Origin: CAYXDR01 sp046498185
GTDB lineage: Bacteria > Desulfobacterota > DSM-4660 > Desulfatiglandales > Desulfatiglandaceae
Assembly: GCA_046498185.1 (NCBI GenBank)
Contig: JAWOBE010000055.1
Coordinates: forward strand, 1 to 27,608
Reading direction: 5' to 3'
DNA: 27,608 nt
Shown here: positions 1 through 7,085 of the stretch, in pieces
Layout of the letters: each line of letters opens with the position of its first letter
Position numbering within the stretch: the stretch's first letter is position 1
Position numbers and translations under genes: made by a program
The notes under the pieces: model-generated
Told to the model about the DNA's origin: nothing
Databases searched by the model: none
The model's input: the letters and a program-made list of their open reading frames with translations, nothing else

Positions 1-73
1 CTTGATCGATTACATACATACCTTCTTCAATCGTTTCCAGGATGGCACCGAGCATTTGTTTTTCTCTATCCAT
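1..73 (-). CDS. N-terminus of a PAS-domain-like sensor/regulator (partial, runs off left edge)
   Basis: The minus strand from the ATG at 73 reads 24 codons, beginning MDREKQMLGAILETIEEG and ending in YVIDQ at the window edge. The pattern 'ILETIEEGMYVID' is typical of the start of PAS domains in histidine kinases and sigma-54 activators (family knowledge). A G-rich stretch (GGGG) lies 7 nt before the ATG and could be the ribosome binding site. Only the first part of the fold is visible, so output domain and signal are unknown. The gene faces away from the SMUG1 gene. A candidate promoter lies at 274-302. The call rests on a short peptide and could be another signalling family. Confidence 0.6.
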   Translation of the reverse strand, partial: MDREKQMLGAILETIEEGMYVIDQ

Positions 74-273
74 CGGTAGCCCCCATCATAGAAACACCTG
101 TGGGAGGGTTCTCAGCCCGCCTGTTCATGACTATTGTTGTCGGATGCTCAGATTTGGTGTAGAGATAACAGTATCCAGTGCACGGCAAGACTTAGACGTC
201 AGCGAGTTCACCGGGCGCAACTTGAATTGGGTGTATTGAATGATGCGGTCGCAATAAAACCTGAGAGGCTAAA

Positions 274-302
274 ACTTTAAAGAGAATTCCCCAACGTGTC
301 AA
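274..302 (-). promoter_or_regulatory. Candidate sigma-70 promoter for the left-edge PAS-like gene
   Basis: Reading the minus strand, TTGACA (302-297) is followed after 17 nt by TAAAGT (279-274). The predicted start near 268 leaves a leader of about 195 nt before the ATG at 73. The -35 is perfect and the -10 moderate. The rest of 74-502 shows no convincing gene: the open frames there lack ribosome binding sites and family resemblance. Confidence 0.35.
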
Positions 303-502
303 TAGGAAAAAAAGAATCTACAGTTTATATTTTGATTACATAGCAACACTCATGGAATTTTGCCCCGGCAGTTGGTCTTTTTCCGGAACCTTCAAAATCA
401 GGAGCTAAAGATTCTTTTTGCTTTTATGTTCACCTGCGGGATTCCTTTTTTGATTTTAGGGTGTGGAAATTTGATGAAACCTGAAGCCAAAGGAGGTCAC
501 TT

Positions 503-1210
503 TTGGATATTAAAGAGGCAACGGACAGGCTGGTTCAAGAGGTCGAAAAACTCGACTTTAAATCTCCGGTTACACATGTTTACAATCCGCTCACCTACGC
601 TCGCAAAACATGGGATTTGTATACCCACATGTACGGACAAGGGAAACGGGAGATAATTCTTCTCGGAATGAACCCCGGCCCATGGGGAATGGTCCAGACA
701 GGGGTGCCGTTCGGCGATGTAACGATGGTCCGGGATTGGCTGAAAATCAAGGGAGAGATAGGAAGCCCGGTTAAAACCCATCCTAAACGCCCGGTTACCG
801 GTTTTTCGTGCCCGAGGAAAGAAGTCAGCGGCACGAGGCTATGGGGATGGGCTGAAAACCGATTCGGCTCACCGAATGAATTCTTCTCCCGTTTTTTCGT
901 TGCCAATTACTGCCCGCTGGCTTTTATGGAACACAGCGGCCGCAATCGCACACCCAATAATCTGCCGGCAGCGGAAAAAGCCCCTCTGTTTGCAGCCTGC
1001 GATCAGGCTCTGAAAGAAACAGTGCGGATTATGAAGCCAAAATGGGTTTTGGGGGTCGGTAAATTCGCCGCCGGTCGTGCTTCGGAGGCTCTAAAAGGCG
1101 AACCCTTAATCGTGGGGACCTTAACCCATCCCAGTCCTGCGAATCCTCGGGCCAACCGGGGTTGGGCGACTGTCGTGGAAAAAGAATTGACGGAAATGGG
1201 GGTCATTTAG
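503..1210 (+). CDS. smug1: SMUG1-type single-strand-selective uracil-DNA glycosylase
   Basis: 235 residues. It should remove uracil (and possibly oxidised pyrimidines or xanthine, as reported for bacterial SMUG1) from DNA to start base excision repair. Both family signatures are present: motif 1, GMNPGPWGMVQTGVPFG, around residues 54-70, and motif 2, HPSPANPRANRGW, near residues 208-220, supplying the catalytic-site His and intercalating loop. Length matches the family. The start is TTG at 503, with AGGAGG at 491-496 and a 6-nt gap; no ATG fits this frame better. The gene stands alone and converges on leuD, with 26 nt between the stops. SMUG1 is rare in bacteria but known from Geobacter-type Desulfobacterota. 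Confidence 0.93.
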   Translation: MDIKEATDRLVQEVEKLDFKSPVTHVYNPLTYARKTWDLYTHMYGQGKREIILLGMNPGPWGMVQTGVPFGDVTMVRDWLKIKGEIGSPVKTHPKRPVTGFSCPRKEVSGTRLWGWAENRFGSPNEFFSRFFVANYCPLAFMEHSGRNRTPNNLPAAEKAPLFAACDQALKETVRIMKPKWVLGVGKFAAGRASEALKGEPLIVGTLTHPSPANPRANRGWATVVEKELTEMGVI

Positions 1211-1236
1211 AGCCACGGCTCGCCTTGTTCCTATTT

Positions 1237-1761
1237 TTAATACGCCGTATCAGCGTATTCAACCCAGCCGCCCATTGTAATCAGATCTTTTTCAAATTGT
1301 GTAAGATGGAAAGAAATGTCTTTTTTTTCTTTTTCATTAGAAAAAACAAACTTCATTTTATCTATATTAGTATCTAATTTTACAATTTTATCGCTAAAAT
1401 GGGAAAACAGATAATCACATTCTTCAGGGGATATTTCCACCGCCAGCATACCACAGTTAAACATATTCTGACGAAATATCCGGCTAAAGCTCGTAGCAAT
1501 GACAATATTGATCCCTCTGGCTTCAATGGCCCATGGCGCATGCTCCCGTGAAGAGCCGCACCCGAAATTATCCCGGCTGACTATAACTCCTTTTCCGTCT
1601 ATATCCGTTGCCGGATCGAACTTTTCCAGACCAAGATCTTCAAGCAAATGGGACCCAAGTGTTTCTCTCGTTATTTCAGTAAGGTATTTCGCAGGTATAA
1701 TCTCGTCGGTGTTGATATCGCTTCGGTCCAAAAACAAGACCTCGCCTGAAAAGCTTTTCAT
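1237..1761 (-). CDS. leuD: Aconitase-superfamily hydro-lyase small subunit (LeuD/HacB-like)
   Basis: 174 residues, the swivel-domain subunit that partners the LeuC-like protein encoded just upstream. Typical features are DINTDEIIPAKYL near residues 15-27, the substrate-binding segment DNFGCGSSREHAPWAI around 69-84, and the archaeal/short LeuD length. I start it at ATG 1761 because AAGGAG lies 7 nt before it; an in-frame extension to 1788 has no better ribosome site. The substrate-selecting loop reads Y26-L27-T28-E29. As I recall, methanogen isopropylmalate isomerase has YLVY here and homoaconitase YLRT, so the substrate cannot be called as isopropylmalate from sequence. There is no leuA or leuB nearby; the partners are 2-oxoacid:ferredoxin oxidoreductase genes. 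The gene name marks the family only. Confidence 0.85.
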   Translation of the reverse strand: MKSFSGEVLFLDRSDINTDEIIPAKYLTEITRETLGSHLLEDLGLEKFDPATDIDGKGVIVSRDNFGCGSSREHAPWAIEARGINIVIATSFSRIFRQNMFNCGMLAVEISPEECDYLFSHFSDKIVKLDTNIDKMKFVFSNEKEKKDISFHLTQFEKDLITMGGWVEYADTAY

Positions 1762-1784
1762 TGTTTTCTCCTTAAATCGACAAC

Positions 1785-3071
1785 TCACCGAGCATATAAA
1801 AAGGAGTTTGTAATACAGCCTGCAACAGCCGTTGCCGCGGCGCTGGCAGGACTCATCAGGTGAACCATTCCGCCTTTCCCCATACGGCCGTTAAAGTTCC
1901 TGTTCGTGGTCGAAGCACACACCTCGCCTTCTGCAAGCACACCGTTGCTCATCCCCAGGCAGGCCCCACAGGTCGGGTTGGTTACGCAAAAACCGGCATC
2001 CATGAATATGTCTATCAGCCCTTCCTTCAAGGCTTGCCGATACACTTCAGGTGTAGCGGGAGAAAGGATCCCTCGAACCGTTGAAGCGATTCTATGACCC
2101 TTTAAAACTTGGGCGGCTAACCGCAAGTCTTCCAGCCGGCCGTTGGTGCAGGATCCTATGTAGACTTGGTCGATTCTGGTTTCAGGGAAATCTGCGATAG
2201 GTTTTACCTGGTCTGGTTTGTACCCGAAGGTGCTCAGGGGTACCACATCGCCTGCATCGATGGTTATGACGTCACTGTATTCTGCATCAGGATCGGACCG
2301 ATAGCGGCTGTAGTCCTCAAGGGCCTCTTCCGGGGATGAATAGTCGCCTTTGATGAAGGGCCACAGATACTCGACAGTCGTCATATCCGGCATGCAGATT
2401 CCACTGGTAGCACCTGCCTCTACCGCCATGTTGCTCAATGTCATACGGCTTTCCATAGTCATGGCATCGATGACGTCACCATGGAATTCGATAACCTTGT
2501 CCGTGGCCCCACCTACGCCTATGGATCCGATAATGTGCAGGATTAGATCTTTCGCGTAGACGCCCGGATTGAGGTTCCCCCGTACTTCGATTTTCATGGT
2601 TGATGGTTCACGGAAAACGCAGACCCCTTTTAAAATGCCAACCTCCAGGTCTGTAGTACCGACGCCCGCTGCGAACGAACCAAAGGCTCCATGGGTACAA
2701 GTGTGAGAGTCCCCCATAATAATCGTAAACCCGGGACGCACAAACCCTTTTTCCGGAAACAAAGCATGGCAGACACCATTGCGCCCAATATCGAAAAAGT
2801 CTTTGATTTTATGCCGTCGTGCCCAATCCCGAAGGATTTTCCCCTGCATGGCGGTTTTTGAATCTTTGGCTGGCGAAACATGATCGATGACGGCCTTGAT
2901 CTTAGAGGGGTCGAACACCCTGTCTTTATTCCGCGCTTCAAGGTCCAGAATCGCGCCTGGTGTGGTGATCTCATGGCAGAATACCGCATCCAGTTTAAGC
3001 ACATAACGCCCGGGTTCCGGCTGATCAACCTGATGGCTTTGAAAAATTTTCTGTGCAGTTGTTTTCCCCAA
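1785..3071 (-). CDS. leuC: Aconitase-superfamily hydro-lyase large subunit (LeuC/HacA-like, 4Fe-4S)
   Basis: 428 residues, the catalytic Fe-S subunit of a two-subunit dehydratase acting on a hydroxy di- or tricarboxylate. It has GDSHTCTHGAFGSFAAG (substrate/active-site segment), the cluster cysteine in GSCTNGR, and the other two cluster cysteines in NPTCGACLGMSNG. Length fits the archaeal-type LeuC/homoaconitase branch (about 420) rather than the 466-residue E. coli LeuC. I start it at TTG 3071, preceded by AAAGGAG with a 7-nt gap; a longer frame to 3122 has no such site and adds residues unlike the family. It lies between korC (51 nt gap) and leuD (23 nt gap), so it is co-transcribed with the oxidoreductase. 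Aconitase, homoaconitase, dimethylmalate dehydratase or isopropylmalate isomerase activity all remain possible. Confidence 0.88.
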   Translation of the reverse strand: MGKTTAQKIFQSHQVDQPEPGRYVLKLDAVFCHEITTPGAILDLEARNKDRVFDPSKIKAVIDHVSPAKDSKTAMQGKILRDWARRHKIKDFFDIGRNGVCHALFPEKGFVRPGFTIIMGDSHTCTHGAFGSFAAGVGTTDLEVGILKGVCVFREPSTMKIEVRGNLNPGVYAKDLILHIIGSIGVGGATDKVIEFHGDVIDAMTMESRMTLSNMAVEAGATSGICMPDMTTVEYLWPFIKGDYSSPEEALEDYSRYRSDPDAEYSDVITIDAGDVVPLSTFGYKPDQVKPIADFPETRIDQVYIGSCTNGRLEDLRLAAQVLKGHRIASTVRGILSPATPEVYRQALKEGLIDIFMDAGFCVTNPTCGACLGMSNGVLAEGEVCASTTNRNFNGRMGKGGMVHLMSPASAAATAVAGCITNSFLYAR

Positions 3072-3122
3072 CTTATTACTCCTTTGAAACTCCTCGTCCC
3101 GGCCGGTAAATGCAGGGGGCAC

Positions 3123-3671
3123 TTATTCGTCTCCGGCGCCCTTCACGAAGGAGAATCCGCTCCGGATACCCTTGCGATTCATTTCAAAAAATTTTTCTTT
3201 GCCCTTTAAGGCTTTTTTCATCCCCATGACCGTTTCTTCTTCACTCAGCAGGCCGGTCTTTGCAGCAAGCGCCCCTATCATAACCATGTTGGCCGCCCTA
3301 TCCGAGCCGACTTTTCTTGCCAACTCCACGGCGGGGACCCGGAGTATCCCGAGGTCGGTCCGTGAAGGATTCTCCTTGATCAAGCTGTCATTCAGCAGCA
3401 CGAGCCCACCCTTGATGACCATAGACTCGAATTTCGCCAAGCTTGGATAGTTCATTGCGACAAATATATCAGGCTCTGAAGCCACGGGGGATGCAATCTC
3501 TTCTTCGGAAACGGTGACGGTGCAATTCGCCGTTCCTCCTCGCATCTCCGCACCATATGCGGGCAAATAGGTGACATTGAGTCCTTTATGCATCGCACCG
3601 TGGGAAAGGATATAGCCCATCAACAGGACACCCTGCCCGCCGAATCCCGCGAATAAAGTTCGTTTGGTCAT
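3123..3671 (-). CDS. korC: 2-oxoacid:ferredoxin oxidoreductase, gamma subunit
   Basis: 182 residues of the gamma family, which forms part of the subunit interface in 2-oxoacid:acceptor oxidoreductases. Signatures include the N-terminal GFGGQGVLLMG (residues 9-19), YGAEMRGGTANCTV near 40-53 and the ANMVMIGALAA helix. The stop of korB and this start are 2 nt apart, so translation is probably coupled. The four subunits occur in the order delta-alpha-beta-gamma, as in korDABC/vorDABC clusters. Sequence alone does not distinguish 2-oxoglutarate from branched-chain 2-oxoacid substrates; the adjacent aconitase-like genes favour 2-oxoglutarate by context. Confidence 0.9.
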   Translation of the reverse strand: MTKRTLFAGFGGQGVLLMGYILSHGAMHKGLNVTYLPAYGAEMRGGTANCTVTVSEEEIASPVASEPDIFVAMNYPSLAKFESMVIKGGLVLLNDSLIKENPSRTDLGILRVPAVELARKVGSDRAANMVMIGALAAKTGLLSEEETVMGMKKALKGKEKFFEMNRKGIRSGFSFVKGAGDE

Positions 3672-3673
3672 TT

Positions 3674-4441
3674 TTAATCCTTATCGTAGCCGGTGGTGTC
3701 TTTGATAACCCCCAGGGGATAAACCTTGGTCATTGTTTCGTTCACCCATTTCCACGCCTGCGACGGGGTCATTTTCCAGTTGGTCGGGCATGGACTCAAT
3801 AATTCAACAAGCCCGAAGCCCAAGCCATCCAATTGGACCTGGAAACACTTTTTTATTGCCTTTTTCGCCCATTTTATATCCTTTACAGATGTAAGCGCGC
3901 AGCGTTCGACATACACAACTCCGTCAGACACCGCAAGCATCCTGCTGATATCAATTGGCCGACCGTGGAGTTCAGCTCCACGCCCGCCTGGCGCTGTGGT
4001 TGCGGTCATTCCAAGCAGGGTTGTAGGCGCCATCTGGCCGCCGGTCATCCCGTATATCGCGTTGTTGATAAATATACAGGAAATCCGTTCTCCCCGGTTT
4101 CCCGCGTGGATCGTCTCAGCGGTTCCAATAGCCGCAAGATCGCCGTCACCCTGATACGACAAAATGAATTTATCGGGCAGAACCCTCTTTATCCCGGAGG
4201 CCACAGCAAGCGCACGCCCGTGAGGAGCTTCCACCATATCGAAATCCAAATAATTATATGCCAGCACCGCGCAGCCAACAGGCGGAACACCAATCGTCTT
4301 TTCCCTCAAACCCAACTCATCTATACATTCGGCCACAAGCCGATGGGCTGTAGAATGACCGCAACCGGCACAGTAGTGGGTATAGGCTTCGGTCAGGGAT
4401 TCGGGTCTCTGAAATATTTTTTTGTATTTTCGTTCGCTCAT
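3674..4441 (-). CDS. korB: 2-oxoacid:ferredoxin oxidoreductase, beta (TPP-binding) subunit
   Basis: 255 residues. This subunit binds thiamine pyrophosphate through Mg2+ and helps carry the proximal Fe-S cluster. It has YCAGCGHSTAHRL (CxxC with the GH of the active site, about residues 23-35), the TPP/Mg motif QGDGDLAAIGTAETIHA, and FINNAIYGMTGGQMAPTT, the standard NxxYxMTGGQ segment. Its start overlaps the end of korA by 4 nt (ATGA). The expected reaction is oxidative decarboxylation of a 2-oxoacid to acyl-CoA with reduction of ferredoxin in the cytoplasm; it may run in either direction. Confidence 0.92.
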   Translation of the reverse strand: MSERKYKKIFQRPESLTEAYTHYCAGCGHSTAHRLVAECIDELGLREKTIGVPPVGCAVLAYNYLDFDMVEAPHGRALAVASGIKRVLPDKFILSYQGDGDLAAIGTAETIHAGNRGERISCIFINNAIYGMTGGQMAPTTLLGMTATTAPGGRGAELHGRPIDISRMLAVSDGVVYVERCALTSVKDIKWAKKAIKKCFQVQLDGLGFGLVELLSPCPTNWKMTPSQAWKWVNETMTKVYPLGVIKDTTGYDKD

Positions 4442-5514
4442 ACTTCGACCCTCCGTCCGATCTTGCCGTCGCCTTTCAAGACCGAAAAAATATAGTCCCC
4501 TATATCGGCCGGCGTTGGTATCGGCCCGCCGGGTATACCATGGAACCAGATCTCGGCGCGCCCACCTACGGACAAAACTGCGTCTTCGACCATCTGTCCG
4601 GCTGAGAGTTCAAAGACGCAGACGCGCTCCACTTTTTCGGCCAACTGCCGTAGCGCCTGCTTGGGATACGGGAAAAGACTTATAGGGCGGAACAGGCCGA
4701 CCTTCAGCCCCTCTTTCCTGAGCCTGTTGACTGCGCCCTTTGCGATCCGCGATGCGGTGCCATATGCCACGATCACGGTATCGGCGTCTTCCACCCTGTA
4801 AGTTTCCCAGCGTAGTTCGTTCTCGGCCATGGATTCGTATTTTTTCCGAAGCTTCTCGTTATGAGCGGCCAGGACATTTACATCCAACATCATCGAGAAA
4901 AGCCTGTGCGCTTCACGGCCGGCGCAACCATTTAAAATATAATCTTTTTTCGGTAGTTCGGCTGGATCGACAGGATCAGGGAAAATCACTGGCTCCATCA
5001 TTTGTCCCATCAGTCCATCTCCCAGAAGCATCACCGGATTTCTGTAACGGTCGGCCAGATCGAACGCCTCAAATGTCAGCTCGGCCAGTTCCTGGCATCC
5101 CGCCGGAGCCAACACAAGCAAACGGTAATCTCCATGACCCCCGCCTTTCGTGGCCTGAAAATAGTCGGCTTGACTCGGAGCTATGTTTCCGAGGCCGGGG
5201 CCTCCGCGCATCATATTTATGATCACCGCCGGCAACTCCATCCCGGCAAGGTATGATATTCCTTCCTGCTTCAGACTGATTCCCGGGCTAGATGAGCTGG
5301 TCATTGCCCTTCCCCCGGCGGCAGCCGCTCCAATAACCATATTGATCGATGCAACCTCGCTTTCACCCTGTATAAAGGAGCCTCCCAGCTCAGGCAGCCT
5401 TGCCGAAAGATATTCCGGCAACTCGTTCTGGGGGGTGATCGGATATCCGAAATAATATCTGCATCCGGCGCGGACCGCAGCTTCTCCAACCACGTGGGAA
5501 CCACGCATCAACAT
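4438..5514 (-). CDS. korA: 2-oxoacid:ferredoxin oxidoreductase, alpha subunit
   Basis: 358 residues. The N-terminus reads MLMRGSHVVGEAAVRAGCR then YFGYPITPQNELPEYL, the usual beginning of alpha subunits, with the substrate-binding YPITP motif. The segment ending in TSSSSPGISLKQEG and the MMRGGPGLGNIAPSQADY block are also conserved. I start it at ATG 5514, 4 nt after the korD stop; a longer in-frame reading to 5577 would overlap korD heavily and adds non-homologous residues. A second ATG at 5508 is possible. The C-terminal half is the dimerisation/CoA-side domain. It forms one operon with korD, korB, korC, leuC and leuD. Confidence 0.9.
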   Translation of the reverse strand: MLMRGSHVVGEAAVRAGCRYYFGYPITPQNELPEYLSARLPELGGSFIQGESEVASINMVIGAAAAGGRAMTSSSSPGISLKQEGISYLAGMELPAVIINMMRGGPGLGNIAPSQADYFQATKGGGHGDYRLLVLAPAGCQELAELTFEAFDLADRYRNPVMLLGDGLMGQMMEPVIFPDPVDPAELPKKDYILNGCAGREAHRLFSMMLDVNVLAAHNEKLRKKYESMAENELRWETYRVEDADTVIVAYGTASRIAKGAVNRLRKEGLKVGLFRPISLFPYPKQALRQLAEKVERVCVFELSAGQMVEDAVLSVGGRAEIWFHGIPGGPIPTPADIGDYIFSVLKGDGKIGRRVEV

Positions 5515-5518
5515 TTTT

Positions 5519-5746
5519 TCACTCGGCACGGTACACCTCGATAGCCACGTCAGGGCAGACCACGGCGCACATAGCACAGGCGTTACATGGTTTTTCGTCC
5601 GCTTCGCTACCCTTGAACACGGCGGGTTGATAACCTTTTTTGTTCAGTTCCGGATCGACCTCGATTTTCTGGCGCGGGCAGACCTCGATGCACAAATAAC
5701 AGCCCTTGCACCGTTCCCGGTCAATGGTAATTTTTCCTAGTTTCAT
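5519..5746 (-). CDS. korD: 2-oxoacid:ferredoxin oxidoreductase, delta subunit (2[4Fe-4S] ferredoxin)
   Basis: 75 residues with two ferredoxin-type cluster motifs, CKGCYLCIEVCP and CNACAMCAVVCP, which together bind two [4Fe-4S] clusters and pass electrons from the TPP site to external ferredoxin. I start it at ATG 5746, where GGAG lies about 8 nt upstream; the in-frame extension to 5803 would run through the predicted promoter. First gene of the kor-leuCD operon. Confidence 0.92.
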   Translation of the reverse strand: MKLGKITIDRERCKGCYLCIEVCPRQKIEVDPELNKKGYQPAVFKGSEADEKPCNACAMCAVVCPDVAIEVYRAE

Positions 5747-5779
5747 TATTTTTCTCCGATATTTAGCAGATAGCCGCCA

Positions 5780-5808
5780 ATCATAAGTTTGCGGGAATCC
5801 CATGTCAA
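5780..5808 (-). promoter_or_regulatory. Sigma-70-like promoter of the korDABC-leuCD operon
   Basis: On the minus strand TTGACA (5808-5803), 17 nt, then TATGAT (5785-5780): five of six bases at -10 and all six at -35. The predicted start near 5773 gives a leader of about 27 nt to the korD ATG. The mosaic repeat block begins within a few bases upstream of the -35. Confidence 0.7.
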
Positions 5809-5809
5809 G

Positions 5810-6545
5810 TAAAAAGGCAGCGAAGCCCCCGGCGCAGCCGGAGCCCCGAGCTATTAGCCATTAGCTCTTAGCGGTTAGCAAATCGGAATCCAAAAGAACT
5901 ACCTGAAAAACAGCCGATACCCACGCCGATACCGAATTCTGACTCCTGACTCCTGACTTCCCAACAGGTGCGGGCCAGGTCAAAACTCCGTTTCGACACT
6001 CCAAAAACCTCGATCCCGACGCCGATACTTCACACTGAAATCTCCCGATTACGATTACGACAACGATAACGACAACCGTTCCGCTGGCGCGTCACTGACA
6101 ACGACAACGACCTTACCTCAAGAGGCTTAAAGGCTGTGGCGGGGGGTTCGATGCGGGAGATTCATCGGGGAGAAGGGGCGTCGTGCGAGAGGCTTCAGGG
6201 GAAGAGCCAACGCTTGCGCTCAAAACCCCTTCGGTGGAGATTTCCTGATCGCGATTACAAATCGCTCCCACAGGATATCGCGAGTCCCCCTCGGGGAGAA
6301 CTACGAAGTATGAAGGTCCCGTAGCGGAGCCCCCGGCGCAGCCGGAATCCAGAGCTACCAGCCATTAGCCTTTAGCTATTAGCTATTCGGAATCCAAAAG
6401 AACTACCTGAAAAACAGACGATACCGATCCCGATACCGACCCCGACCCTGACTCCTGACTCCTGACTCCTGACTTCCCAACAGGTGCGGGCCAGGTCAAA
6501 ACTCCGTTTCGACACTCCAAAAACAGCCGATACCGACCCCGACGT
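5810..6545 (+). repeat. Mosaic intergenic repeat block A (two core copies)
   Basis: This non-coding block fills the space between the kor promoter and the GDT1 stop. It is built from modules seen again in blocks B and C: a GC-rich segment with CCCCCGGCGCAGCCGG (5827-5842, 6330-6346); TTAGC-type heptad runs (about 5851-5880, 6361-6388); GATACCGACGCC runs; CTGACTC heptads (5940-5957, 6448-6473); a core starting CAACAGGTGCGGGCCAGG (5962 and 6478); a GATTAC/GACAAC hexamer run (6046-6078); and a long spacer module holding a REP-like hairpin (6124-6345). Boundaries are approximate. Open frames crossing it on the minus strand consist only of repeat translation and are not called as genes. Confidence 0.85.
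6247..6271 (-). repeat. REP-like palindrome with GTGG head (copy 1)
   Basis: On the minus strand this reads GTGGGAGCGATTTGTAATCG followed by CGATC. The core GCGATT-TGT-AATCGC is a perfect 6-bp hairpin with a 3-nt loop, preceded by GTGG. That is the layout of RAYT-associated REP elements, which carry a GTAG/GTGG head next to an imperfect palindrome. The same sequence recurs at 15281-15305. No RAYT (Y1 transposase-like) gene lies in the window. Confidence 0.6.
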
Positions 6546-6552
6546 CGACCTT

Positions 6553-6828
6553 TTACTTTCCATATGGCACAAGCATCCATAAACCAAGGATCATAAAGAG
6601 AGACCCGGCGCCTAGCCTTATATGCTCGGGCGACAAAAGCCGGCTGACAAAACCTCCGCAAAGCACCCCGAGCAGAGAACTCAACACAAGGGCGCCCGCG
6701 GAACCTATAAAAACCGAGACACGCGAATCGCTTTCGGCAGCGAAACAAAGGGTTGCAAGCTGGGTCTTGTCCCCCAGCTCCGCGAGAAATATCATTCCGA
6801 AGGTGGTGAAAAGTATTTTAAAATCCAT
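6553..6828 (-). CDS. TMEM165/GDT1 (UPF0016) family membrane protein, half-size
   Basis: 91 residues with three hydrophobic segments (about 4-21, 36-60 and 71-87). The family signature E-x-G-D-K-T is at FLAELGDKTQLATL (residues 14-27). The GDT1 family exports cations, chiefly Mn2+ or Ca2+/H+ exchange. Full-length members carry two such motifs; this one has a single repeat, as in prokaryotic half-size forms that work as dimers or beside a sister gene. No sister gene is visible, so it is probably a homodimer (inference). Start ATG 6828 has AGGAG with a 6-nt gap. The gene ends just 8 nt before repeat block A; nothing suggests the repeat truncated it. Confidence 0.85.
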   Translation of the reverse strand: MDFKILFTTFGMIFLAELGDKTQLATLCFAAESDSRVSVFIGSAGALVLSSLLGVLCGGFVSRLLSPEHIRLGAGSLFMILGLWMLVPYGK

Positions 6829-7018
6829 CTTACGCTCCTATATTATAAAACTCATTCGCCATCAAAAATTTGCACATCACTCAAACGTCCTTGGATATGG
6901 CAACATGCCGATTTACCATCGTGGATGAAAATGTCGTGCGTTCCTGCAGAAACCAACTCCATATTACAAACTCGGGCCATTTACCATAAAAATAGTTCTG
7001 ATTTCTACAACTAATGCT

Positions 7019-7047
7019 TTGACAGTTTCAGTCAAAACGGATATAAA
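7019..7047 (+). promoter_or_regulatory. Near-perfect sigma-70 promoter of moaA
   Basis: TTGACA (7019-7024), 17 nt, then TATAAA (7042-7047), which differs from consensus at one base. The predicted start is near 7054. A short inverted repeat TTTGAC-N7-GTCAAA (7018-7036) overlaps the -35 and could be a regulator site. The stretch 6829-7018 shows nothing else I can name. Confidence 0.75.
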
Positions 7048-7053
7048 CTCGAC

Positions 7054-7071
7054 TTCAGCTGTCAAGCTGAA
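7054..7071 (+). promoter_or_regulatory. 5'-terminal hairpin in the moaA leader
   Basis: TTCAGCT-GTCA-AGCTGAA is a perfect 7-bp stem with a four-base loop. It starts at or within a base or two of the predicted transcription start and ends directly at the ribosome site AAAGGAGG (7071-7078). It may protect the 5' end or affect ribosome access. The leader is only about 32 nt, much too short for the known molybdenum-cofactor riboswitch. Confidence 0.5.
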
Positions 7072-7085
7072 AAGGAGGATTTTTT

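Noticed and set aside
360..656. Plus-strand open frame with a lipoprotein-like signal (LFAFMFTCGIPFLILGCG) before the SMUG1 gene
   Set aside because: The signal-like stretch is real to the eye, but the frame has no ribosome site, overlaps the SMUG1 gene in another frame for 150 bases and ends in unconvincing sequence. At most it is a relic.
1240..1258. Inverted repeat ATACGC-N7-GCGTAT at the end of leuD considered as a terminator
   Set aside because: It lies within the final codons and is followed on the minus strand by A-rich, not T-rich, sequence.
5940..6473. CTGACTC, TTAGC and GATTAC arrays considered as a CRISPR
   Set aside because: The units are 6-8 bp and directly abutting, with no unique spacers and no cas genes.
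6372..6748. Minus-strand open frames with repeating RSQESG peptides downstream of and within GDT1
   Set aside because: They are translations of the CTGACTC and core repeat modules; no ribosome site and no family resemblance.
6829..7085. Molybdenum-cofactor riboswitch before moaA
   Set aside because: The predicted leader is only about 32 nt, too short for that motif, and the conserved boxes are not visible.
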